Position numbers and translations under genes: made by a program. DNA of 64,000 bases from Leuctra nigra. Lineage: Eukaryota > Arthropoda > Insecta > Plecoptera > Leuctridae. The notes under the pieces are model-generated. The model made no database searches and had not been told where the DNA came from. It saw nothing but the letters and a program-made list of their open reading frames with translations. Positions 14,301 through 25,100 of this stretch are shown here, piece by piece; positions within the stretch are counted from its first letter, which is position 1, and each line of letters starts with the position of its first letter. The stretch lies in contig OW203763.1 of the NCBI GenBank assembly GCA_934045905.1, positions 20,466,948 to 20,530,947 on the forward strand, written 5' to 3'.

Positions 14301-17300
14301 AAGGGCCCTTCCCACAAACACCTTATTTGGTTTTGTGCACAAAACTTGTATTGTTATTTCTATTTAATATTTATATATAGTATCAACAATTACATTACAT
14401 AGGTATACATTACATTGTATAGATCAATATGTAATTCAACCTCTAGGGGTCACCACTGACCCCAGGGGCAAAATCTCAAATGACATCATAGCCAAATATT
14501 TTTATATAATGTCCAAAGGAACATCCACACCAAATTTCATGCTTGTATCACAAAATTAAAAATAATTCCTCTTAGCAGCTCCACTATAAATTGAGCCAAC
14601 AACTGTGTGAGTTACACCATTCCACGATTGTGACACCGTGTTATTATTATTATTAATTACCTACTTAGCCAAAAAATAAGACAGAGTTCTTATAAATTAT
14701 TCATGGTGTTGTTATCAGGAGCCAGGAGGTAAGTTGGTAAACAAAGCACTTACCGAATATTGGCCTCAAAGACTTGCACAACATTATCTTTATCGAAGCT
14801 GACATTATCGATTACATTAGCAACAGCATTTTGGAACTCGGATACATTTCCCAGAACAGCGAGAGTGTCTAGTGAATCAACTAATGTCAGACAGTAATCT
14901 CCAAGGATATCATTGATGTTGATGTTGGAACTGAAAAAGAATTATTGAGTGTTATTATTTTACTAATAAGTATTAACTCGTGTATAAGACGCAATTATAT
15001 GTCAATATTTTGATTCTGAAAACAGCCCTGCATCTTATACACGCATACCAAGCTTTTTTCCCAGTAAATCCAAGGTGGATGTTTGTAAACAGAGCTGTGG
15101 TAGACTGCCACATGTTGTCTATCTCTGCCTTTCCCTCTCACTCTGTCTGGACTACTCATACTGTGTCTAGACACAACACTATTAACATATTAAATGTGTG
15201 CAACAGAATGTTTTCTCTTGCATTTAGATCAGGAGACAAAATATATGTTTACGTCTGAAAAACATTACTCTGACAGACATAAAATAGACTAAACACTGTT
15301 TAATGGCGATCTTAATGGAAGGGGAGGAGGGGAGTTTGGTTTGTTTTGGAATGCAGAGGAAAGGCAGGTGCATGCCTCTTCGAGCAAGCAACAGCTGCTG
15401 GGAAGAGACTCCCCTCCCCCCTTTCTCAGAAGCAGGAAATTACTGTTTGTTTACAACAAGTTGGCAGTGATTTTCATTCAAATAGCTCAGTTAGCTGGAA
15501 AATCAACATTTAGATGGATATCATGTATACAAACACACAATGTTTTTCATCATTTTACTGCGTCTTATACACGCATGCTTAGTGTTTTCTTAAAATAGAC
15601 TTCTCAAAACAAGGGTGCGTCTTATACACGAGTGCGTCTTATACACGAGTTAATACGGTACTAGTGCTGTATTTTTGTGAAATGAGAAAATATATGATGA
15701 ATAGAAATAATTGAATTATGCGTAAGTAGGTAACACTTACAGTGAACTTAAAATTTCAAAAAAGTTGAAAAATTAGAGATGTCCTAATTGAATTGAATTT
15801 AATGAACTGATATTAAATATAAAATGCAAAGTTAAAAGATTCAAGCGACAAGTAGAACCAACAATTCTAACTATCTATTCTAACCTCATCTATTCTAACT
15901 AGGTAACCAATTGGAGTTGACTTCACAAGGTCTTACAAAATTGTAAATTAATGGTAAGGGAATTACCAGTCCTTCTCTGTCAGGGCAGAACGAAAGAGCA
16001 ATGCTACTGGTATTCCCAGTTTCAGTGTTTCAGGTAGGTATTCCCCTAAATTAGATTCGAAAGAGATTATTTTGTTTTGCATTGTATTGTATTGTATTGT
16101 ATTTTATTATCATCCCGTCGATCAGTACATAATACAGATATAAGTATCGTCAGTAATATATTTACAAGTACTATATACATATTAACAGATTGAATAATAT
16201 TAAGTTTTAATGGCAAGTTTAAAATACAATCTACCTATGCATATAAAGTAGAATGTCTGTCTGTCTGTCTGTCTGTTCTTCATACATTTCTACACCCTTT
16301 GACAGATCTCAACCAAATTTGGTATGGAGATTCTAACTGATCCTGCACACATCGTAGGGTACTTACCTCCTTCCCCAAACCACCCCTAATTGAAAAAACC
16401 GCCCCAATTGAAAAAATCAAATTGACACTTTCGGCCATGCTGCTACACCATTGACCGACCTCAATAAAATTTTGCACACGTGTACTTCGTCAACCTGCCT
16501 ACATATCATGGCTTCTCACCCCCTTCCCCAAACTACCCCTAATTGAAGAAATTCAGCTTAAGGCAGAATGTCCAAGAGATATTTCACTTTTTGACATTAA
16601 CAGGTGTAATAAAACTTAAGAAACAATCTCCCGAATTTTCAACTCATGTACCCCCCCCCTCCCCTCCCTCCGGCACGAGCAAAGCCGGGCAGGTCAGTTA
16701 GTAGTAAATAATAATAGGTAGAGGAACATGGGGCACAGTGGGTCGATTTTTACAGATTATTTTATTGTGATTAGAATAATGAAGGGAAACCGTTTTAAAA
16801 AAAATATAGGTAGGTATGTATCCTCAATCTTTCCGGAACACAAATTAATTTTTACTGTGTTAAAAAAGTTTAAAGTATGGTATAACAGCATGGCCCACTG
16901 TGCCCCACACTGTGTTTTATCGCTTAATGCAGTTTTCCAAATACCTATGTGTGCAATAATTACGCATGAAACTTATTATTAATTTGTGCAGAAGATTGCT
17001 ATGAATATTTCATGATCATTAAACCAAGTATTTTCATACTTTATGATGAAAAAAAAATAGTATTACAACAGACATTAAATTTAGGTACTTTCCGTTTCTT
17101 TTTTACAGCCGAAAACAGAATGTGCTCATATCTTTTTAAAACCGCAGAGCACAAGCATCCAACCTAGCTGCACTTAGTTGATGCTATACAAGCAAAGCAA
17201 CTTATGAAAAAATTCACGAAATTTTAAACCTAAACGTATCTGAGAAAAGTTCAGTGGCCCGCTGTGCCCCATGGCTCACTGTGTCCCATGTTCCCCTACT

Positions 17301-18683
17301 TTTGGAAGTAATAATGACAATTACTATTATTCAGGGGTGTGCGGTCCAGGTATGCGGGTAATGCGCAGCATACCCAGGCGATTTCAGCAAATAAATCAAT
17401 AATAATATTAATATATCGCTGAGTGATTATGGTTTAACTATATTAAATTGCTTTTCAGAAGTTGCGAATCAATGTTTTTTTGTTGAGTAGTATATCGTAA
17501 TTCATACTGCAGCAATAGGTTATGCGAGTAAGAACGTCGCATGCCCAGGGTAGCGATGGAGTTGATTTACTGCGCAAGTACTGGGCATCTTAGCGGGGGA
17601 GGGAGCACGGAAAACAGAGCCATGGGTATGCTGTGAAGGCAGGAGCATTCGGCTTGTGTCATATCACGTGACTATTATCGCCAGTCACACGCGGGAACTG
17701 AGCAGAGTGTTGTGCAGAGCTTTATAAGTATTTTATTTAGTGTGTTGTAATTATTATGTGTTTTTCTTTGACTTCAACATGGATGACAAACAACGACAAA
17801 CCCTCCAACGGCCCAAGCACTACAATTTCAATACCGCATACTCAGGTCTGAACCCCACCGCACGCCACTGCTATTATTATTGGTAATAATATTAGGATAA
17901 AAAGATTTTATTATGATAAAAGTAAAACAATTACAATTGATAATATAATAATAACATATCAGTTAATGGCCTGAAAAGAGGAAAAAAGAGAGAGACAATG
18001 TACATTAACAATAAGATAGGAGGATAATATTATGAGGAAAGGTACTCGTTAATAGAATATTGGTAAATATTCTAAGGGAATACTAGTCCTTCTTCATCAC
18101 GGCAGGACGAAGGAGCAATATGCAACTGGTTTACCAAAACAAATCTCTTTCGAACCTAATCGACTCTTATAAAGAAGTGCTCTCAACAATCTAGAGAAGA
18201 TCGGTGTGCGAAGGAAGGCAACTCCAATAGTACCTAATTATTAACCCAACCGAGGATGCAATGGAACAGTAAGAAATTGTTGTGCATGGGAAACTTGGAC
18301 AGAGATGCCAGACTTTGCTCCCCAAGAACAGATACATTTTAGACTCGAGTCAAAATTAGATGACATTTCTTGATAAGAAATTGTCTTTGTAAAGAGTAGC
18401 AATTTGGTTATGTTACTCACGGATTAGCATAGTCAGGTCCACGGCCACAGCACAAAATAGGATTTAATTCATCCATAGGAAAGGCATATTCCATATAATT
18501 GTCGTAGCCAAAATAAAACATCTTTCTTGTTTCCTCCAGCATTTCTAATCTGAGATTATCAGGAAAGGATCCATACTTTCTTTCCAAGCTGTCTATAGGC
18601 TTTTTAAAGATATTAAAAGCTAAATATCCATTAAGAAAAATAAAGCAAAACACTGCAAATGCTAGAAATGACGAATATAACAT
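5252..18683 (-). CDS. EDEM1: EDEM1-like ER degradation-enhancing alpha-mannosidase (C-terminus not found)
   Basis: Coding exons, 5' to 3': 18683-18421, 14930-14754, 13997-13642, 11907-11733, 8677-8557, 7420-7250, 6125-5955, 5392-5252. They join in frame for 525 codons and every junction has GT/AG sites. The family is an ER-lumen GH47 protein that trims mannose from misfolded glycoproteins and passes them to ER-associated degradation. Seen: an N-terminal hydrophobic signal-anchor (about residues 1-22), then GH47 motifs. Putative catalytic acids are E143 (FEANIR), D288 (GLDSFFEY) and E411 (RPELVES); T497 in NTEGH is the usual calcium-binding threonine. Sequons NVS (twice), NIT and NYS fit a luminal glycoprotein. 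The exon 1 end ([12 protein letters not shown]) and the membrane anchor favour EDEM1 over EDEM2 or EDEM3. EDEM1 normally continues past this point; the last donor is intact (GTGAGT at 5251-5246), so at least one more exon is expected. Confidence 0.9.
5473..5684. mobile_element. Foldback repeat in EDEM intron 7
   Basis: About 45-bp imperfect inverted arms, starting GCCTGATTTACATGG and ending CCGTGTAAATTGGGC. ORFs on both strands here reflect the palindrome, not genes. Confidence 0.65.
6260..7100 (-). mobile_element. 5'-truncated non-LTR retrotransposon (reverse transcriptase C-terminus)
   Basis: The minus ORF 7094-6627 has the region after the RT domain of CR1/Jockey-like LINEs: [29 protein letters not shown], and GFSPLYLS. 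Downstream the element ends with AATAAA followed by an ACT-repeat tail at about 6275-6285 (minus sense). The 5' end is lost near 7100. It lies in EDEM intron 6, in the same orientation as the gene. Confidence 0.8.
7520..8175. mobile_element. Element with ~30-bp inverted ends in EDEM intron 5
   Basis: Left GGCTTACTGCAGAAAG... and right ...CTTTCTGCAGTAAGCC are inverted copies for about 30 bp. I could not find a target duplication, so the borders are approximate. No coding content. Confidence 0.55.
8678..10214. other. EDEM intron 4, first part: nothing recognised
   Basis: The 96-codon ORF at 9136-9426 begins with a GGGGGG-derived Gly stretch and has no family features. Rest is AT-rich with short A runs. 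Confidence 0.5.
10223..10771. mobile_element. hAT-like MITE, ends TAGGGCTCCCAT
   Basis: Perfect 12-bp inverted ends, perfect 8-bp duplications TATTCCAT (10215-10222, 10772-10779). Near the right it carries the GC-rich core GGGGCTATGCGCCCCGG at about 10643, which also occurs in other elements in this window. Confidence 0.92.
10787..10885. repeat. Cryptic repeat of CATTACATTGCA units
   Basis: Low-complexity stretch made of overlapping CATTACA, TTGCATT and ACATGCATT words on both strands. ORFs at 10510-10926 and 10617-10898 run through it and are not genes. Confidence 0.6.
11316..11611. mobile_element. hAT-like MITE, ends CAGTGGTTAATTTG
   Basis: Inverted ends CAGTGGTTAATTTG / CAAATTAACCACTG and perfect 8-bp duplications AATATAGA (11308-11315, 11612-11619). 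Contains the GC-rich core CGGGGCCACGCGCCCCGG near 11480. A second copy is at 18926-19172. Confidence 0.92.
12130..12510 (+). repeat. GC-rich dispersed repeat, copy 1
   Basis: Starts near GTTTAACGGCGCGTCAACG and runs through a G-rich strand (GGGGGACATCGGGAGGGG, GGGGGATCACCATCTCGAGG) to a TAAGGTGGCAG-like end. Copies at 12985-13380 (plus) and 19205-19450 (minus). ORFs on both strands here (12216-12566, 12241-12486, 12350-12631) are compositional artefacts. Class unknown. Confidence 0.7.
12842..12973. mobile_element. Small MITE, ends CACATAAAGCGCGGAAAG
   Basis: Inverted ends (CACATAAAGCGCGGAAAG and CTTTCCGCACTTATGTG) enclose about 130 bp with a CCAATCAGA/GATTGG pair inside. It lies between the two plus-strand copies of the GC-rich repeat. 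Confidence 0.65.
12985..13390 (+). repeat. GC-rich dispersed repeat, copy 2
   Basis: Closely follows copy 1: GTTTAACGGCGCGTCAACG, GGTCGACCTAACG, GATCACCATCTCGAGGGGG, CGATAAGGTGGCAGCC. All in EDEM intron 3. Confidence 0.7.
14022..14120. mobile_element. Fragment of a hAT-type end
   Basis: TTGGTTATCAACCAGTGGGG followed by a GGGTTCCGGGGG stretch resembles the common hAT end of the CAGTGGTTCTCAACC type. No partner end found nearby. Confidence 0.4.
14969..15658. mobile_element. TA-flanked 690-bp MITE, copy 1
   Basis: Inverted ends with GTATTAACTCGTGTATAAG, flanked by TA on both sides (mariner/pogo-like). GCGTCTTATACACG recurs inside near both ends. Almost the same sequence is at 39069-39759. ORFs 14980-15258 and 39081-39359 are shared because the repeat is shared. 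Confidence 0.9.
15957..16055. repeat. Dispersed repeat (AGTCCTTCT...GCAGAACGAA), copy 1
   Basis: Matches 18073-18150 (AAGGGAAT, AGTCCTTCT, CAGGACGAAGGAGCAAT). Short, no coding potential. Class unknown. Confidence 0.5.
16240..16705. repeat. CTGT microsatellite plus Helitron-like repeat
   Basis: Begins with five CTGT units (16256-16275), contains GACCGACCTCAATAAAATTTTG-type words, and ends CACGAGCAAAGCCGGGC then AGGTCAGTTAGTAGT. That ending is like the widespread insect repeat ending in a GC hairpin and CTAGT. The Helitron assignment is a guess. Confidence 0.4.
16721..17296. mobile_element. TA-flanked MITE, ends GAGGAACATGGGGCACAG
   Basis: Inverted ends (GAGGAACATGGGGCACAGTG and CACTGTGTCCCATGTTCCCC) flanked by TA, so mariner-like. 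The subterminal GTGCCCCAT word recurs inside. Confidence 0.85.
17332..17870. mobile_element. hAT-like element, ends CAGGGGTGTGCGG / CCGCACGCCACTG
   Basis: Perfect 8-bp duplications CTATTATT (17324-17331, 17871-17878). It keeps a GC-rich, E-box (CACGTGAC) containing stretch and an ATG at 17779 that begins [17 protein letters not shown] and runs to the right end. This looks like the leftover first exon of a transposase. Confidence 0.85.
18073..18155. repeat. Dispersed repeat copy 2 (see 15957)
   Basis: Partner of 15957-16055, in the same intron of EDEM and the same orientation. Confidence 0.5.
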
Positions 18684-18705
18684 AATACAACAAATGAAAG
18701 AAACT
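18421..18705 (-). CDS. EDEM1: EDEM first coding exon with possible upstream 5' UTR intron
   Basis: The ATG at 18683 opens the hydrophobic anchor. The reading frame stays open upstream, but just above 18705 there is a good splice acceptor (pyrimidine-rich tract ending TTTACAG). The exon therefore probably starts at 18705 and is joined to an untranslated exon further upstream that I could not place. The donor GTGAGT lies at 18420-18415. Confidence 0.7.
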
Positions 18706-18925
18706 GTAAATAACAATAATATGAAATCATAGTAACATCCTCTCCCTTCTTATCAGCACAGGACTCGTTGACATTGACAGTTGCAAATTAGGTTGACGTG
18801 TGCAATGCAAAACATCATATGTTGCGCCATCCTCACACGAGTTCTACCAACCTCGAACCACGAAAGAGCTACCAACATTTCCAACAGAAACTACTAGATC
18901 TAATTTTACTGTCATAAACACTAAA

Positions 18926-19172
18926 CAGTGGATAATTTGGGCGGACGCTTTACCTCACTCTTTTTTCAGGGTGGACGCCATCCACCTACGTATTTTTTAA
19001 GGAAGCAAAAATTTACTTTTTGTTCCTGAAATTCAAAACTTTTCCGGGGCTGTGCGACCCGGACCCGCATGTTTTGGCGGAGGACCCTCACCCCAATGTT
19101 TCGTAGGCAAATATGTTTCCCCTGACAATCGCCGAGCGTCCGCCCACTTATTATTTTACAAATGAACCAATG
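18926..19172. mobile_element. Diverged second copy of the CAGTGGTTAATTTG hAT-like MITE
   Basis: Same order of blocks as 11316-11611 (CTCACTCTTTTTTCAGGGTGG, GGGGC core, GAGCGTC(T/C)GCCCACTTA), starting CAGTGGATAATTTGG. The right end has decayed and no target duplication remains. Confidence 0.8.
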
Positions 19173-19204
19173 GTCCATGTGGTCCTTCCCATTCATTTAA
19201 AGTT

Positions 19205-19450
19205 ATAACCTCCCGTCATCATCCATCCTCACCGATGGACTGCTACCTTGCCGAAGTTCAGTCGCCATGTCCTCCCCCTTCGAGATGGTGATCACCATGA
19301 AACTGGCTCGAAACCTCCCTCCCCCCAGTCTACCCCCATTCTGAACTGGCTTTTACACCAGTTTCAGATTCCCCCAGATTGGGCCCATTAGGCCGACCCC
19401 TCCCCGGTACCTCATTTATCATCAACAAGTTTCAAGTAAAAATTTATGTG
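19205..19450 (-). repeat. GC-rich dispersed repeat, copy 3 (truncated)
   Basis: Reverse-complement relative of the 12130 and 12985 copies, recognisable by CTTCGAGATGGTGATCACC and the TTAGGCCGACCCCTCC block. Lies between EDEM and HCF. Confidence 0.65.
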
Positions 19451-22026
19451 CGCAAAATGATCTAGTTGTCAACCTGCTGTAAGCAAGAATAATCAAACAA
19501 TTCATCATCCATACATTAACTACTAATTTTTAAGTTTTAAAAACTCAAATGTTAAAAGGATTCACAAGGCAATGAATGCATACCAAGTTTCTTTAAAATT
19601 CTAATGTAAAAATGTTGTTATTTCTTAAAATTACAAACATGGACTTCGGGAAAATAAATATCCAGAATCAAATATTGATTTCCAGTTGCACTCATTTTGC
19701 TGCTGATTATTTTTATTATCAATCATCGATTTTTACATAAGTATGTTGAAACACTAATTTGCTGGTTTACAAAAGATGAGCCTTCCTTAGTCACATTACA
19801 CAAATACAAAAAAGCAACCAGAAGGAAGTATAGCACTGATCATGAATGAAAAACCCTACCTATCAATCATGTATGTAGGTGGTATTAAGAATTAAGGAAA
19901 ATATATCCAGCAAAAATCTGTCTTCAACTCACGTCAGACACGTTCTTAACTTTCACTAGCCAAACTGCTATCCAGACCTTAACTTTTACCATTCAGCATT
20001 CTGACAAAAATTATTTTTAACCACCTTTTCCTGTAACATCCAAAATATATCTTCTTTTGAAGATGTACGTACTACGTTCCAATTTACAGAACAATTGCCA
20101 CAGTTTGATTAATAGGAAAAAAACGGACCGATTCTGCAAATCAAATACAATATAATTCACTCAATGTGTATGAATGAACGAGGCACTGCATTCGAAACGA
20201 TGCATACATTTTTAATGTAGTAATTATTATTAATTACCTATTGAAAGTAATGTACATTGTGTCAAGACCCAACTAGAATAGGTATGGTCAAAAACTAATG
20301 TAGTATTATTCTACAATTCTAAAACAAATTTCGTCCATAGTCACATATAGTCAACAAAGAATCGATACAAAATTTGCCAGATAATTAATGGTCCAAAAGA
20401 TAAGAAAAACAAACCCCAGAAACAATAGGGTCTTCGAAGTAGTGGCTGATAATTATAGTTACTTTGCAATAATAGTGACCTTAAAACACAGGTCACCTTT
20501 GATATTAGATAAATGGGTAAGGTGATCAGTGAGATTTTAGCAAAATTGTAATGATGAGCAAACAAAAACATCACTTGTAGTTTACCAGAGGTCATCCAAA
20601 TTAAAGTTTCTGTACCTAATCCCCCTCTCAAGCCTGGGATATATTAAGCAAGCAAAGTTTGCTTATGTCGACATTTCAATTTGAATGAAATCTACACTGA
20701 AATTAAAAAAATAAAAATTGCTTGCATATGTATGGTGATTATCACTGATCAGACAATTTTACAAAACATTTCGGACACATTAAAATAGGCCACTGTGTTG
20801 GTCAGCAAATCAAAGAAGCATTAAGTTTTGACACGAAGGTTTCCATAAATTGTAGCAACCAGGAAGCAGCTTCCCAACGCACCTCGAATAAAAATAAGAA
20901 TAGTCTCTACTTCAAACTATAGGTTTAGTACAGACTTAAAAGAAACTTCACAAAGATTACGGAACATTGCATGTGCAGGCAAAATGATGAAGCCACACTA
21001 TGGAGACAACACATACATCTTGGTGTTATGTGTGTAGTTTACATATACCCAGCGGTTATTGCGTTACGTATCAATTAATCACAGCTAGTATGTATACTAC
21101 CTATTTCAATAATAACCCATAAAACGTGTAGTATATTTGTACCTATTAATTTCGTTGATTGAAAATATTGCAAAATTTGGTAGCACCTAGAAAGATATGG
21201 GAAATGTTTTAAATTTTAACTACTCAGTCCTAAACATACAAGACATAGTACAGTAACAAAAACACAGTATGGTACGCCAGTTTTCAGAAATAACAGCCAG
21301 GATTCCTGTGCATAATTTGTAAATTCTCTGGTCACATTTAACGTCCTTTTCACCTTCAGTTTTTGCTTTTTGGCTTACGTTACTGTATTGTATTTTTAAA
21401 CTCAAACGAGTAAAATCAAATAATGAAATCAAAACATTTTGTTGACACAGAAAATCCAGAAAAAGTTTTGTTTTACATCCATGTTATCCCCACCACATGA
21501 AGTACAAGGCAGATCCGTAAGTAGGAAAGCATTCAACTGAAAATGTATCCAAGGATGAACTATAAAAATGTTATAAACCAGCATTATAATGCATCTTTAC
21601 ATAGGAGATAGTAAAGCCACAAGTGTCGATGAGCCGGAGTGCCTAGCCGAAACTGAGTTGAGGGTTGCTCGTTCACTGTTCATTAAAATGTTCACTGTTC
21701 AAACGTTTGCTGTGCAATTGCCAGCTGGCAGTACTCTACTTGGTTAAATTATCCAAATAATTGATAAAAACCCTCATGAAATAATGACATGAAGCTTGGT
21801 AAGATTCCAGCAAGTCTGATTGGGGCAATCGCCAGTTCAAAACTCACACGAAACCAAACGATGACAGAAGAAATACTACAACACATGACGAAGACTCGCA
21901 TTCGAGTATGTACAGCTCTTGTCTCCTCACTCGTTTGTACACGCGCTAAGTTTCGGTCCGTCCAATAACTTCTGTTGAACACTCCCGCCGCTCGGGAGGA
22001 ATTACGTGTGCACAGAAGTGGAATAT
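19451..22026. other. Between HCF stop and EDEM: 3' UTR of HCF plus EDEM upstream
   Basis: The GC-richer 21780-22026 stretch directly follows the HCF stop and is presumably its 3' UTR. No clear AATAAA on the minus strand was found close to it. EDEM's promoter and untranslated exon should also lie here, but I could not place them. The minus ORFs at 20341-20631 and 21749-22174 are not conserved. Confidence 0.4.
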
Positions 22027-22133
22027 TTACAACAGTGCATCGTCGGGTTTGAAGCGTTTCACTGGCTGCAGGGGTTTGGCAGGCATCTCTCGCTTTACTC
22101 CACTGGTGGGTTTCAGTTGCGTACCAGCCACTT
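22027..22133 (-). CDS. Hcf: HCF exon 18: basic C-terminal tail and stop
   Basis: Exon 17 ends after QVRWLQ with one base of a codon (G). The only fitting continuation I found starts after a TTTGGTTTCAG acceptor at 22133. It encodes EVAGTQLKP...KREMPAKP...[11 protein letters not shown] and stops with TAA at 22029-22027. The Lys/Arg clusters (VKR, PVKRFK) fit the nuclear localisation signal that ends HCF proteins. The longer minus-strand ORF covering this place (21749-22174) is in another frame and is not real. Confidence 0.9.
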
Positions 22134-25100
22134 CTGAAACCAAAGAGAGAAGCATTTAGGACATCATGGTCCATAATATATACTGCAAAAATGTATTATG
22201 TATGTACTTGAATTCAACACAAGACATCATATCATTGCTCTTAAATGCGAGAAATGAAAGGTGCAAGTAACAATTCAGGGTTACATTGTTAATTTAATTG
22301 GATGAGGTGAACAAGGTAAGCGAGACTGAAAGTATAAATGATGAAAATATCTAAGTATCCTCCACAAACTGGAACCAAGACTCGCTACCTAGTAGGTATG
22401 TACCTATTGTAACTGGTTGAATCGAAGTGTTTTTTGGGGTATGTACATAGCCTAGGAGTTTTACACAGATGTTTTTGGCATACCTATGTAGAATACTGTG
22501 GAGTAAAAAAAATACAGTTCAATGTCAACCGCTGGCATTGTGTGTTGTAGCATACTTTTATTTTAACTGATTCATTCTTTCTTTGGTTTACTTAGTAAAT
22601 TTATTTGGAATAACATCAAATTCAAATTTCCCCCACTTTCTGCTTTCCTTTGATTGGGCATATTGTGTTGAATATATTGGTAGGTATTCCAAAGTATACA
22701 AAATGATAATTTTGATTTTATTATGTAATCCCATAGTAGATATGATACAAAATATTTTACTCTATTAAATATTTAAATATTTTTATTTCTGAATATGTTA
22801 TCATTATCATGATTCAGATTAATTATTTTTATTATTATTATTATTATTTTCCTATTCAACACAATTACATTTGGTAAATACTTTGTAATATAATCTTGTA
22901 TTTCTTATGAATTTGTATTGTTCATTGAATTAATTAAATATGTATGCAATATTGATGCTGTATTTCTTTATGATTTATTATGGTTTATTGAATTATGTAT
23001 TGCCACAGGCTAGCCAGTCATGGCTATGTGGCCTAGTCTGACTATAATGTATTGACCTGTTTATACGTAATAAATAAAATGTTAAAACAAAAACAAACAA
23101 ACTCCAAAGTATCAATCAATCAATATAGTACTAGTAAATAAACTGGAACCAAGACAAAAAAATATATAAATAAAAATATTATAGGATCAATAGTAGGGGT
23201 GTTCATAGATTATATTTTTCGAATCAATATGCATCATGCATGTTATCATGGCAGCCACTTAGGATTGGGTATGCTCAGAAATCAGTGAAAACAAAGTAGT
23301 GATGAGCTCTAACAGAAAAAGGAGAACTAAATTTGAAACTTTTGGCGGCATTTCTTCTAATCGATTATTTGTCATCAAATCGGATTTATCGACTTAAAAT
23401 CAATAATCGATTAATCGGTTCGATTTAATCGTAATCGTGAACACCCCTAACCAATAGTGTTTGAAAAATTCATCATCATTGCATAGGTACTATCAAATTA
23501 AATTATAGATCATTATGATTGACCAAACTTAAACTAACAAGAGAAACAAATTTTGAAGTATATGTATTTAATATTTAAAATATCTGGAAACCTATTCACA
23601 CTATATTAACTTAGTAACTGGGTAGGTAGTACATAGTAGGTAGTAGATATAGCCAGTACGGCTATATCAACAGGTAAATAATAACGCAATACGTTTGAAC
23701 TACAAGTACCTATTGATAAGGGTGTGCGGGACAGCCTTTTTCAAACCGGGACGGGATTTTTAAAAAACTCGGGTTACGGGACGGGACAATTTACAAAGGC
23801 ATAATACTCGCGGGCCAATGTTTTTTTTTGAGGATTGTTATTTTCAGTTTGAAGTATAGCCATCTGCAGTTGCTTGCTGCGAAGCGTGGGCCGGCGCTGT
23901 GAAGGGGATGGGTAGTGGACTAGGGGACGGGACCACAGGACAGAACGCATATTTGTTATCATTTTCAATCACACACTGCAGGCCAGAGTAAAAGTTGACT
24001 GCCGAGCCACGGGTGCAAAAATTTAATAAAATCGTGTTTTCTTATGATTGAAGTTGTCAGTTATATTAGTTGAAGCGAACTATCTCAATTCCCCGTGCCG
24101 AATACTATCCTGCTTTCTCGAAGTCCTATCAAAGACAAGTGTACAGATGGCCCAGAGAGAGAGGGCTATTAACTCCTCTCTAGCAGCTGGCTACAATCGC
24201 CCGTGTTTATTTACATCATTTTTTATTTAAAGAGGAGGGGGAATCCCAGCCTTAATTCTGTACCGACCAGATTGGGATAAAATAAAATTTTCAGGACAAG
24301 TCCGGGATGAAAAAATCCCGTCCCGAACTTGGGACAGCCCTTTCCTGCACACCCTTACCTATTGAAAAGTATCGCAGATGGATGATGATCATCGTTGAGG
24401 CGAAGTCAATGACTCACCTTGCAGCCACCTGACCTGCGTGGCCGGACCATACCCTTTCTCGTTCTTGGCGGCAATGCGGAAGATGATTGCCGGCTTATTG
24501 CTAGTGTCAATGTGGGCAGCGCCAAGCGAAGTGTTGGGCACAACACACTGGTTCGTGCGGCCGCAGAAAACGCGGATGAACGCTAGCTGGAGATTTGTGG
24601 AGGCCACCGTCTTTGAGTTCACCTGCAACCGTGCAAACACACAACATTCGTGCCATAACAGGTGCCCAAACTGTGCTAATAACGCAAACAGATTCATACT
24701 TTCTGCAGCAGTGTGCAAATTCATCATATTAGGAATAGAACAATCAGAAACGCGATACATACAAACAAACAAAACTGCATGAAGGACAAGAAGACCTGTA
24801 TGTATCAAGTTCCAAGTGATAATTATTAGAGCCAGTTTTAAATGGTGATGCGCGAATTCGCGAATTGTTCTGATTGCACTATTTTCTTCTACTAAAATCC
24901 ATTTCATTGTGTATAGATCCCAAATCTACCATTTTTACATCGCGAAAAAAAACGAAATCCAACCCTGATCGCGATATTCAACATTTTCCGCGAAATGACC
25001 ACGAAATAAAGGTTTTCTATTAAAATTACTGCTTTTATCCCCCTAACAGGTCACACAACAACAAATGAAACCAGTTTCTTTCCATGTGCTACTCACTCGA

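Noticed and set aside
14980..15258. 92-codon ORF repeated at 39081-39359 as a conserved protein
   Set aside because: Both are inside copies of the same 690-bp MITE. The copies are too similar to show coding selection, and the start lies in the terminal repeat.
16240..16705. Firm Helitron call
   Set aside because: Only the 3' ending resembles one; the 5' TC end and AT-insertion site cannot be verified.
21749..22174. 141-codon minus ORF as a separate gene
   Set aside because: It overlaps the real last HCF exon in another frame, and its translation shows no family features.
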